DNA of 64,000 nucleotides from Streptomyces pseudovenezuelae (GTDB taxonomy: Bacteria; Actinomycetota; Actinomycetes; Streptomycetales; Streptomycetaceae). Below the pieces are notes generated by a model. It made no database searches. It saw only the letters and a program-made list of their open reading frames with translations, and was not told the DNA's origin. This document shows, one piece after another, positions 55,260 through 62,982 of the stretch; positions within the stretch are counted from its first letter, which is position 1, and each line of letters starts with the position of its first letter. The stretch spans positions 1 to 64,000 of the forward strand of contig NZ_JARXVH010000023.1 in assembly GCF_029892565.1 (NCBI RefSeq). Direction: 5' to 3'. A program made the position numbers and the translations under genes.

Positions 55260-56705
55260 ATGCCTTCCCTCCGACCCGCTGCTCGTCCGGCCGACCACCG
55301 CCGCAGACGACGCCGTTCCCGGTTAGACCGCGCACGGATCGACACCTACTTCCTCGACGAGGTCGCCGGCGTCCTGTTCCCCCCGCTGGCCTGCCTCTCC
55401 GTTCTGGCGTGCACGACCGTCCTCACCGCGTGGGCCCTCGACTTCACTGTGGTGCCGATCGCCGTTGGCCTCGCGGGCAGCGTGCTCGTCGCGGTCATCG
55501 TGGGCAACGTCCGCGTGCGCGCTGTGGCGGTATCCCTGCGGCGCCACCGGAACACCGAGTTGCAGAGCGTCGAGGAAGCGGTGAAGGCCGCGGAGCAGAG
55601 CGTGGTCTGGACGGCGGACGGGCTGTGCCGGGGGGCACGTCCTCCGCTCCCGCCCCAGGCGGACTGGCCGGACGACGACCAACTCCACGGGCTGCTGGGG
55701 CGGGTCAGCAATCTGCAGTTGCAGAGCGCTCACTCGTTGCTGCGGGTGCACGACGAGTCGCAGGCCGCCGTCCTGGTGACGATGCAGCAGAAGCTGGCGC
55801 GGCGCCAGCATGTCCTGATCGGCGAGATGCTCGAACATCTGACGCGTCAGCAGCAGGGCACCGAGGATGCGGAACTGCTCGACGGGAGCTACAAGATCGA
55901 CCATCTCGCGACGCGGTTGCGCCGCATGGTCGAGAGCGTCTCCGTCGTCCTGAACGGCGAGGCACTGCGCGAGACCCGGTCTCCCGTAGTGGTCTCCAGG
56001 CTGCTGCGCGGAGCGAAGTCGGAAGTCGTGAAGTACCCCCGCGTGAGGACCGTGGACGGCGACGTGGGCTCCGCGTTCGCCTTGCCTGCCCACGTCCACC
56101 CGGACGTCACGCACTTGCTGGCCGAGCTCATCGACAACGGCCTGGACAACTCCGACCCGGCCTCCAAGGTCATCGTGCGGGCGCAGAAGGTGGCCCACGG
56201 CCTGGCCTTCGAGGTCGAGGACCGGGCCCTGCTGCCCATGGACCCCGTCGAGCGGGACAAACTGAACGCGCTGTTGAAGAACCCGAGTCACGCAGACATC
56301 GCGGAGCGGGTCCGCAGGGGCAGTCTGGGCCTGGTCACAGCGGCCAAGATCGCTGAGAAGCACGGTCTTCGGGTCTGGCTGTCGATGAATGAGACGGGTG
56401 GCACGACCGCCAACGTGGTCGTGCCCAACCAGTACCTCGTGCCCACCGCGCCGGCCATCGCGAGCATCCCTGTACCGGCCGGTCCCGACCCGGCCCGTCA
56501 ACTGGCACACGCGGGTGCTCCTGAGCAGCCGCAGGCCGGTCCCCCTGAAGCCGACCTTCTGCCGAAACGAACGCCTGGGCAGTTCTCAACGCCCCCCAGG
56601 CAGAAGCCCGCAGGCCCGCCCCCGGCCGCGAACCCCCAAGCGCCGGCCGACTGGCGCACCGGCTTCCAGGCCGGACTCCAGCCCCCACGCCCTACCCAGC
56701 CCTGA
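55260..56705 (+). CDS. cvnA: Conservon sensor-like ATPase (CvnA)
   Basis: 481 aa from ATG 55260. A basic N terminus is followed by two membrane segments (about residues 37-60 and 62-85; FPPLACLSVLACTTVLTAWA, VPIAVGLAGSVLVAVIVGNV), then a coiled coil/HAMP-like region and an HATPase domain with the N box HLLAELIDNGLDNSDPA and the G box GSLGLVTAAKIAEKHGLRVW. A Pro-rich tail follows. Conservon proteins form a membrane complex with CvnB, C and D to signal to the GTPase. Length and order are typical. Confidence 0.9.
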   Translation: MPSLRPAARPADHRRRRRRSRLDRARIDTYFLDEVAGVLFPPLACLSVLACTTVLTAWALDFTVVPIAVGLAGSVLVAVIVGNVRVRAVAVSLRRHRNTELQSVEEAVKAAEQSVVWTADGLCRGARPPLPPQADWPDDDQLHGLLGRVSNLQLQSAHSLLRVHDESQAAVLVTMQQKLARRQHVLIGEMLEHLTRQQQGTEDAELLDGSYKIDHLATRLRRMVESVSVVLNGEALRETRSPVVVSRLLRGAKSEVVKYPRVRTVDGDVGSAFALPAHVHPDVTHLLAELIDNGLDNSDPASKVIVRAQKVAHGLAFEVEDRALLPMDPVERDKLNALLKNPSHADIAERVRRGSLGLVTAAKIAEKHGLRVWLSMNETGGTTANVVVPNQYLVPTAPAIASIPVPAGPDPARQLAHAGAPEQPQAGPPEADLLPKRTPGQFSTPPRQKPAGPPPAANPQAPADWRTGFQAGLQPPRPTQP

Positions 56706-56725
56706 ATCCCCCGGAGCCCATCGCC

Positions 56726-57214
56726 ATGACCCACGACTCGACCGCTGTCTCCGTGCACTCCCCCAAGGTGGTTCAGGGGCAGGTGACACGCTTGCTGGAC
56801 GAATTCGTCAAGGACACCGCCGGCGTCACCCACGCGCTGTTGGTAACCCGGGAAGGCTTGAAGCAAGCGTCCGTCTCCCACATGGAGGACGAGTGGGCGG
56901 ACAAGGTGGCCGCAGCGTTCTCCGGGGTGGCATCGCTGGCACATGGGACCAAAGGGCCCACCGACAAGACGATGCCGGCGAGCCAGGTCATCATCGAACG
57001 GCCCGACACCCTCTTCCTCATGACCGAAGCCGGTACGGGAAGCGCCTTCAACGACACCGGTGAGACCGTGTCGACCATCCTGGTCGTGCTCGCCCGCCCG
57101 GACGCCAATCTGGGCGCCGTGGGCTACGCCGCCGGCCATCTGGTGCAGCGTTTCGCCCCGTTCATGACCACCCCGGTCCGCACGCGTGATGGTCAGGACG
57201 CCGGTGTCGAATGA
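56726..57214 (+). CDS. cvnB: Roadblock/LC7 protein (CvnB)
   Basis: 162 aa from ATG 56726. The roadblock fold (LLDEFVKDTAGVTHALLVTR, ... VSHMEDEWADKVAAAFSGVA, LFLMTEAGTGSAFNDTGETV) is clear. It probably acts as a GTPase-activating or scaffold partner for CvnD. It follows cvnA by 20 bases and overlaps cvnC. Confidence 0.9.
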   Translation: MTHDSTAVSVHSPKVVQGQVTRLLDEFVKDTAGVTHALLVTREGLKQASVSHMEDEWADKVAAAFSGVASLAHGTKGPTDKTMPASQVIIERPDTLFLMTEAGTGSAFNDTGETVSTILVVLARPDANLGAVGYAAGHLVQRFAPFMTTPVRTRDGQDAGVE

Positions 57215-57606
57215 ATCCCCGCCCCGGTCCGGACCCGTTACCGGACGACACAGCCGGCATCGTGCGGCTGTACGCGCTCACCGACGGCCGCACCCGCCCA
57301 CGTCACCAGCTCAGCATGGACACCGTCCTGGGGCCCGGTCCCCGCGCCCCGCAGGGCCTGTCCGAGGAGAGCGCGCGGATCACCGAGTTGTGCCAGGAGC
57401 GCACCCGGCCGCTGGTCGAGCTGGCCGGGATGCTCGGCCTGCACGTCACCGCGGTGAGGATCCTTGTCTCCGACCTGATCGACGCCAGCGCCCTGCGCCT
57501 GCCGGTGTCGGATACGCCCGGCGAGGACCGCGACGCACAGCTACTGCGCGCGGCGGTCGCCGGCCTCAAGCGGAACTGGGCACACGCCGTCGCGAAGGCC
57601 GGGTGA
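57211..57606 (+). CDS. cvnC: DUF742 protein (CvnC)
   Basis: 131 aa from ATG 57211 (ATGA overlap). DUF742: VRLYALTDGRTRPRHQLSMD at the start and a winged-helix-like part with VELAGMLGLHVTAVRILVSD. It completes the conservon. It may bind CvnB and CvnD. Confidence 0.88.
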   Translation: MNPRPGPDPLPDDTAGIVRLYALTDGRTRPRHQLSMDTVLGPGPRAPQGLSEESARITELCQERTRPLVELAGMLGLHVTAVRILVSDLIDASALRLPVSDTPGEDRDAQLLRAAVAGLKRNWAHAVAKAG

Positions 57607-57610
57607 GGGC

Positions 57611-58207
57611 ATGACACAGCCTGAGCGGACCGTCGAGCGGGAGAGGATCAAGCTGGTGATCGGCGGGGGGTTCGGGGTGGGCAAGACCACCGCGATCGGC
57701 GCCGTCAGCGACATCGATCCGCTCAAGACCGAGGAAGTCCTCACCACGCGCAGCGCGGCGACGGACAGCCTGCACGGCGTGGAGAACAAGACGCACACGA
57801 CGGTTGCCTTCGATTTCGGCCGGGTGGGCTGGGACGGCCCCGACCCCGTCGAGCTCTACCTCTTCGGCGCCCCGGGCCAGCTCCGTTTTTGGAGCCTGTG
57901 GCACGACCTGTGCGACGGCGCGTCCGGCGCGGTGGTCCTCGCCGACACCCGAAGGATCGAGTCCAGCTTCCACGCGGCCGACTTCTTCGAACACAGAGGC
58001 CTGCCCTTCGTCATCGCCGTCAACACCTTCCCCGGCACCAAGCCGCGCACACCCGACGACATCCGCGACGCCTTCTCCGTGAAGGACACCGTGCCGCTGA
58101 TGTTCTGCGACGCCCGCGACGGCGGCTCCGTGGCCTCGGTACTCGTCACCCTGTTCACCCACATCTTGAAGATCCGCTATCCCGACCTCACCCCCCTGGA
58201 TGCTTGA
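57611..58207 (+). CDS. cvnD: Conservon GTPase (CvnD)
   Basis: 198 aa from ATG 57611. P-loop GGFGVGKTTAIG (about residues 19-30), switch-type threonine in TEEVLTTRSAATDSL, and the G3-like motif LYLFGAPGQLRFW. The fourth motif is altered (VIAVNTF). It is a Ras-like switch controlled by the other Cvn proteins. It overlaps the GAF gene by one base. Confidence 0.92.
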   Translation: MTQPERTVERERIKLVIGGGFGVGKTTAIGAVSDIDPLKTEEVLTTRSAATDSLHGVENKTHTTVAFDFGRVGWDGPDPVELYLFGAPGQLRFWSLWHDLCDGASGAVVLADTRRIESSFHAADFFEHRGLPFVIAVNTFPGTKPRTPDDIRDAFSVKDTVPLMFCDARDGGSVASVLVTLFTHILKIRYPDLTPLDA

Positions 58208-58788
58208 TGACTCCCTCTTACGCCCCGGCCACCACCACGCAACGCCAGATCGAGGTCTTCACGGACAGCCCGGCCACCGAAGTGAAGGAGATGGCCGCCC
58301 GGTTGTCCCGCTTCGCCGAGCTGGGCATCACCATGGAGGGCCAGGAGATCCTCGACGACATCGCCACCCGCATCGCCACCCAGACCGGCTTCGTGTGGGG
58401 CATGGTGAACGCCTTCAGCGACCAGCAAACCTTCCTGGGCCTGCACAACCCCCCGCCGGAGTCCGGCTATCCCATCGTCGGCCGCACCATGAGCCGCGCC
58501 CACGGCTACTGCCCCGAAGTCGTCGAGCGCCGCCTCGGTCTGCCGCTGCCGGATGTGACCGCATCCCCCCGCTTCCAGGGCAACGCCGTCGTCGACGCCA
58601 TCGGCATCCAGTCCTACTTCGGCGCCCCGATCATCGACGCGGTGACCGGTCTGGTCCTGCTGACCGTCTGCGTCATCGACCCAGAACCACGCACGCTCGC
58701 CGACTGGCGGCACAAGCAGGAGATCGTCCGCGACGGCGGCCGCGAGGCCGCCAGCATCCTCAAGATCCCTGCCTTGCCCACCCCTTAA
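58207..58788 (+). CDS. GAF-domain protein linked to conservon
   Basis: 193 aa from ATG 58207, overlapping cvnD by one base. The GAF fold (residues about 45-180) has QEILDDIATRIATQTGFVWG, SRAHGYCPEVVERRLGLPLP, DVTASPRFQGNAVV and YFGAPIIDAVTGLVLLTVCV. The Cys in GYCPEVV and the catalytic-like surroundings recall the free-methionine-sulfoxide-reductase-like/phytochrome-like group. It may sense a ligand or redox state and feed the conservon. Confidence 0.85.
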   Translation: MTPSYAPATTTQRQIEVFTDSPATEVKEMAARLSRFAELGITMEGQEILDDIATRIATQTGFVWGMVNAFSDQQTFLGLHNPPPESGYPIVGRTMSRAHGYCPEVVERRLGLPLPDVTASPRFQGNAVVDAIGIQSYFGAPIIDAVTGLVLLTVCVIDPEPRTLADWRHKQEIVRDGGREAASILKIPALPTP

Positions 58789-58858
58789 CCCTCCGCCCCT
58801 TGTACGCGGTCTTTGCCGCAGCCGTCCTGTGAGCCCCTTTCAGGGAGAGGGACCGACC

Positions 58859-60124
58859 ATGTCCACGCCCACCACCCCCGTCAGTCTCGACCGGTTCCTC
58901 ACCCCCGCCCACAGGGCCCTGTGGGAGGCCGTCGACGACTTCGCCACCCAGGAGATCCGGCCCCGGGTGGAACGCATGGAGCGTGCCCCGCACCGCGTGG
59001 ACCGGAAGATCGCCCGACTGCTGGCCACCCGCCGCTGGTTCGGCGTCACCGTGCCCGCGACCTTCGGCGGCATGAACGCCGGACACGTCGCCAAGACGAT
59101 CCTCATCCACCGCCTCGCCCTCGTCTCCGGCGCGGCCGCCGCCCTCCTCCAGGCCAGCCTGATCCCCGTGGCCGCCCTGCTGCACTACGGCACCAAGGAC
59201 CAGCACCACACGCTGCTGCCCGCGGTGGCCGACGCCAGTGTGCTGATGTCGATCGCCGTCACCGAGCCGGACCAGGGCGGACACATCGGCGGGATGACGA
59301 CCGCGGCCGAGTGGGACGGACGGGCCTGGGTGCTGACCGGGGTCAAAGCACACGTCGGCAACAGCCACCTCGCGGACACCCACGTCGTTATCGCCCGCAC
59401 CGCCCGCGCCGACACCCGGACCTCGAAGGCGCTGACCGCATTCCTCGTCAAGAGCGGCCAGCGGGGAGTCATCCTCGCCCCGCACGGACGCAAGCTGGGG
59501 CTGCGCGGATTCAGCTTCGGCCAGATCAGTTTCGACCGGGTGCGCGTCTCCCCGAACAACGTGCTCGGGGAGATCGGCCAGGGCTTCGACGTTGCCCAGT
59601 TCAGCAGCATCCTCTACGGCCGCGCCAACCTGACAGCGCTCTGCCTGGGGCTGCACGAGACCGCTGTCTCCCTGACCGCCCAGTACGTCAGCAAGCGGCC
59701 TCGCTACAAGGGCAAACTCGCCGACCTCAGCGTCATCCGAGACCGACTCGGCGAGATGTCCGCCCGGCTGCTCATGGCCAAGATCCTGGCCTATCACGCC
59801 GTCGACATGCTCGACCGCGGCCTGTCCTGCGACGACGAGCTCATCGCCGCTAAGACACTCGGCCATGAACTCGCCGCCCAGACCGGCAACGACGCCATGC
59901 ACCTCCACGCCGCCAACGGCCTGGACGAGAACCACCCCATCCAGCGCGTCTGGCGCGACATGCAGACCACCTACGCACCCGCCGGCACCGGCGAGGTCCA
60001 GCGCCGACGCCTCGCGGAAAACCTCCTCGAGGAGGAGACCGGCACCGATCTCCGCACGCCGTGGTCTGTTCTTCACGCTGGCCGCGCTCAGCCTCCGATT
60101 CCCGACGAGGCGGTCAGTGTCTAA
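58859..60124 (+). CDS. Acyl-CoA dehydrogenase-family protein
   Basis: 421 aa from ATG 58859 with GGGAGAGGG upstream. N-, middle and C-terminal domains of the family are present: WEAVDDFATQEIRPRVERME, MSIAVTEPDQGGHIGGMTTA (FAD/substrate region), SFDRVRVSPNNVLGEIGQGF and IQRVWRDMQTTYAPAGTGEV. The usual catalytic Glu may be absent from the last motif. It oxidises an acyl or acyl-CoA substrate. It lies upstream of the lanthipeptide cluster and may be part of it. Confidence 0.85.
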   Translation: MSTPTTPVSLDRFLTPAHRALWEAVDDFATQEIRPRVERMERAPHRVDRKIARLLATRRWFGVTVPATFGGMNAGHVAKTILIHRLALVSGAAAALLQASLIPVAALLHYGTKDQHHTLLPAVADASVLMSIAVTEPDQGGHIGGMTTAAEWDGRAWVLTGVKAHVGNSHLADTHVVIARTARADTRTSKALTAFLVKSGQRGVILAPHGRKLGLRGFSFGQISFDRVRVSPNNVLGEIGQGFDVAQFSSILYGRANLTALCLGLHETAVSLTAQYVSKRPRYKGKLADLSVIRDRLGEMSARLLMAKILAYHAVDMLDRGLSCDDELIAAKTLGHELAAQTGNDAMHLHAANGLDENHPIQRVWRDMQTTYAPAGTGEVQRRRLAENLLEEETGTDLRTPWSVLHAGRAQPPIPDEAVSV

Positions 60125-60402
60125 AAAGCTCCCGCGCACGGTCGATACCCGTGAATGCGCATGCCCGTGCGCGGGTCCGACACCTCCTGCCGCTGAGCGC
60201 ACCCTCCCCCTCGGTGGCAGGAGGTTCAGCACCTCGTTCCCCCGGCCGGACGGTGGTCTGGGGAACGAGGCTCAACTCCCGGTCCATAAGGAGGCCGGGA
60301 GGGTCTGATCCCTGGTGGGTCCGGACCTGGTCCCGGTCTCCGTGGGGTGGTGCCCACGGGCCGGGACACCCTCCAACACCCGCACTACACGAGAGGTTTG
60401 TG
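60125..60402 (+). promoter_or_regulatory. Structured 278-bp leader before the FxLD cluster
   Basis: Three strong stem-loops follow in series: ACCTCCTGCC/GGCAGGAGGT (60182-60191 and 60216-60225), CCTCGTTCCCC/GGGGAACGAGG (60232-60242 and 60260-60270) and TCCCGG..CCGTGGG/CCCACGG..CCGGGA (60331-60366, with a tct/g bulge). The first two may end the acyl-CoA dehydrogenase transcript. The last could mask or expose the ribosome binding site of the gene at 60403. Confidence 0.6.
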
Positions 60403-61202
60403 ATGGTCGGCGTTCTGACCACTGATCACGCTGCCTGGCACCGCTACATCGACGGCTCCTGCGGGCGCGCTGTGCGAGCCGGCTGCGGAATATGGGTCAT
60501 GTCGCACGACTGCCAACGCCTGCGCATCGACTGCGTGGAGGGCCCCGAGGATGTCAAACCGTCCTTCGTCGTCACCGATCCCGCCGACCTGCCGGCCGCC
60601 GTCCCGGCCGCGCTGCGTGAGCCGCTGACCGAGCTCGGTGTCTCGCAGCGGCTGGCCAATCCGTGGCTGTGGGACGCCATCACCACCGCCATCCTGCGTC
60701 AGGGAGTACACCCGGACCGGGGCCGCCGTCTCTACCGCACCTGGTGCAGCGCCTACGGCACCATCGTGGAAGGTCCGTTCGGCCCATTGACCCTGGCTCC
60801 CGACCACACCCGGGTGCTCGACATACAAATGAACACCTTCGCCGTGGCCGGCACGCGATTCCACTACAACGCGCTGACGACCGCGGCCGCGCAGTACGAA
60901 CTGCACCACAAGGAGTGGCAGCACCTGAATGCCGCAGCCCTTGCCGCCGCGCTGACGAACCTGCCCCACCTCGAACCGTGGACCGCCCGGGTGGCCGCCG
61001 CCGACTTCACCGGCGACTTCAGCATCTACCCCCACGACGACCTCGCCGTGCGCAGCCGAGCCGCAGACATCGTGGCTACCCCTGGCCCGACAGGAAAGAG
61101 AACGCCTTCGGCCCGCTGTGGACCGGCTGGTGCGGTGACGACAGGACCAAACTGCACACCCTCACCCTCTCCACCCTCACCTGGCGAGAGCACGCCCGAT
61201 GA
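60403..61202 (+). pseudogene. HhH-GPD DNA-glycosylase-like gene with internal frameshift
   Basis: From ATG 60403 the protein matches the helix-hairpin-helix DNA glycosylase pattern: NPWLWDAITTAILRQGV, ALAAALTNLPHLEPWTARVA and the catalytic Asp region DFTGDFSIYPHDDLAVRS. At about 61065-61080 the frame is lost; the homologous end (YPWPDRKENAFGPLWTGWCG, LSTLTWREHAR-stop) lies in another frame and ends at 61202. One single-base event would explain it: a sequencing error or a recent mutation. Glycosylases of this type remove alkylated or otherwise damaged bases; the link to a lanthipeptide cluster may be only positional. Confidence 0.7.
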
Positions 61203-61274
61203 CATCCAGGACCTCAACGTCGCATGCCGCTGACCGCAGGCTTCGCCAGCACTCGAACACCAAGGAGGCAAACA

Positions 61275-61331
61275 GTGCAGACCTCGGCTCACGGTGAGCC
61301 GGTCGTGAGGACGCAGAGCGCCCGCCGATAG
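61275..61331 (+). CDS. 18-aa open frame with strong RBS, doubtful
   Basis: GTG 61275 follows AAGGAGG by five bases and encodes VQTSAHGEPVVRTQSARR. It precedes the methyltransferase by 64 bases. It could be a regulatory leader or chance. Confidence 0.25.
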   Translation: MQTSAHGEPVVRTQSARR

Positions 61332-61395
61332 CCTCCCGGCCCACCGGCACGCTCGTACCGGCTTCCCCCAACCACTTACGACCGAAGGAATATCA

Positions 61396-62631
61396 ATGAC
61401 CGACACGACCGTCGAGCCCGGCGAGGCGACTCGCCTGCGGAACAAGGTGGTGGACGAGCTGTGCGCGGACGGCACGATCGTTTCCCCGGCGATCGAAGCG
61501 GCGATGCGCAAGGTGCCCCGCCACGAGTTCACCCTCGACGCGCCGCTGGATCAGGCGTACAACACGTACGCGGCCGTGATCACCAAGACGGACGAGCACG
61601 GGGTGCAGCTCAGTTCCGTCTCCGCCCCGCAGATCCAGGCCATGATGCTGGAGCAGGCGCGGCTTCTGCCCGGGATGAGGGTGCTGGAGATCGGTTCGGG
61701 TGGGCTGAATGCGGCCTATCTCGCCGAAGTCGTCGGCGAGGCCGGTGAAGTCGTCACCGTGGACATCGACCCTGTCGTCACCGAACGCGCCAGTCGGCTC
61801 CTGGTCGAGCACGGCTACGACAGGGTGCGGGTGGTCACCGCAGATGCGGCCGAGCTCATTGCGGATCTCGGTGAGGTCGATGTGGTTCTGGTGACCGTGG
61901 GAGCCTGGGACATCCCCCCGGCCTGGATCTCGCAACTCAAGCTGGGGGGTCGGCTCGTGGTGCCGCTGCGGATGCGAGGCCTGACACGGTCGGTCGCCTT
62001 CACCCAGGTGAAGGGCGAGCATGGCGGCTATCTGGAGAGCGAATCGGCGCGGATCTGCGGCTTCGTTCCCATGCAGGGCTCGACCGCCCACCGGGAAGAG
62101 CTTCTGCTGGTCAACGGCACCCCGGAGATCGGGCTGCGGTTCGATGACGGCTTGCCGGCCGACCCGCACCGGCTGGACAACGCCGTCACGCATCCGCGCC
62201 GCGAGCTGTGGACCGGCGTCACCGTGGGTCTCCAGGAACTCCTCGACACCCTCCAGATGACGATGGCGATCAGCCTGCCGGGCTTTTGCACGATGGCCGT
62301 CGACGAAGATCTGGACACGGGTCTGGTCGCCCCGACGAACAAGCGGTTCGCCCTCGCGGTCGTCGAGGACGACACCTTCGGCTACCTCGTCACTCGCCGT
62401 ACTGACGACGACAAGCACGTCGAGTACGGCGTGCACGCTCTGGGCCCGAATGCGGAGCAGCTCGTCCACAAGGTCGCCGACGTGCTGCGCGACTGGGAAG
62501 GCAACCGGCGCGGCGGCCCCAGCCCGGTCATCCGGGCCTATCCGGCGAGTACCCCCGGCGATCTGATCCATGGCGACCGGGTCATCGGCAAGGTGCACAG
62601 CCGGATCTCGCTCTCCTGGCCCTCGGCCTGA
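61396..62631 (+). CDS. FxLD-system methyltransferase (PCMT-type)
   Basis: 411 aa from ATG 61396, GAAGGA upstream. The N-terminal 210 residues are a protein-L-isoaspartate O-methyltransferase fold: VPRHEFTLDAPLDQAYNTYA, the SAM motif MRVLEIGSGGLNAAYLAEVV and VVTADAAELIADLGEVDVVL. A second domain (about 215-411) is specific to the FxLD lanthipeptide type. Related enzymes (for example OlvSA) methylate a ring Asp that then forms succinimide and isoaspartate. The likely target is Asp45-Gly46 of the precursor encoded next. Confidence 0.9.
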   Translation: MTDTTVEPGEATRLRNKVVDELCADGTIVSPAIEAAMRKVPRHEFTLDAPLDQAYNTYAAVITKTDEHGVQLSSVSAPQIQAMMLEQARLLPGMRVLEIGSGGLNAAYLAEVVGEAGEVVTVDIDPVVTERASRLLVEHGYDRVRVVTADAAELIADLGEVDVVLVTVGAWDIPPAWISQLKLGGRLVVPLRMRGLTRSVAFTQVKGEHGGYLESESARICGFVPMQGSTAHREELLLVNGTPEIGLRFDDGLPADPHRLDNAVTHPRRELWTGVTVGLQELLDTLQMTMAISLPGFCTMAVDEDLDTGLVAPTNKRFALAVVEDDTFGYLVTRRTDDDKHVEYGVHALGPNAEQLVHKVADVLRDWEGNRRGGPSPVIRAYPASTPGDLIHGDRVIGKVHSRISLSWPSA

Positions 62632-62684
62632 GCCGAGAGCCAGGTCGTCCCGCACCAACCCCCATTGGAAGGAAGAGCACCCTC

Positions 62685-62885
62685 ATGACGAGCGCCACTG
62701 TGACCCCGCCGCCCCGACTGGTGCAGCCGGCGGACCTGGACGACGACTTCGCACCCCTGGACGTGAGGGTCGTCATCGCCGAGCACTCATACGGCAAGCT
62801 CATGTGCTCCACGGGCGACGGCTGCGGCACCACCTGTGCGACCGGTTCCTCCGCCTGCAACTCCTTCGTGGAGGACCCGGCCTGA
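62685..62885 (+). CDS. FxLD-family lanthipeptide precursor
   Basis: 66 aa from ATG 62685, with GGAAGGAAG upstream. The leader (about residues 1-38) has the family FxxLD-type box FAPLDVRVV (residues 22-30). The core has Cys41, 47, 51 and 58 and Ser/Thr 42, 43, 49, 50, 53, 55, 56 and 60, suited to dehydration and thioether rings. Asp45-Gly46 lies inside a potential ring, the type of site used by PCMT-like tailoring enzymes. A hairpin separates it from the dehydratase gene. Confidence 0.92.
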   Translation: MTSATVTPPPRLVQPADLDDDFAPLDVRVVIAEHSYGKLMCSTGDGCGTTCATGSSACNSFVEDPA

Positions 62886-62900
62886 TCTAAGCCCCCTATC

Positions 62901-62940
62901 GCTGGTGGGTTGGGCGAAGCTCTTCGCCCAACCCACCAGC
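62901..62940 (+). terminator. Perfect 18-bp stem-loop between precursor and dehydratase
   Basis: GCTGGTGGGTTGGGCGAA (62901-62918) pairs perfectly with TTCGCCCAACCCACCAGC (62923-62940), loop GCTC. There is no T-run. Probably a partial terminator or RNA stabiliser that raises precursor mRNA over downstream genes. Confidence 0.85.
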
Positions 62941-62982
62941 CGCCTCCCTCCCCCCGCGCGCGCCGCCTGAAGGAAAGGCCTC

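Noticed and set aside
61199..61297. 32-codon frame at ATG 61199 overlapping the glycosylase stop
   Set aside because: The ATGA overlap is tempting, but composition is that of chance coding (Ser/Thr/Arg-rich) and no RBS is visible; the nearby 61275 frame is listed only as doubtful.
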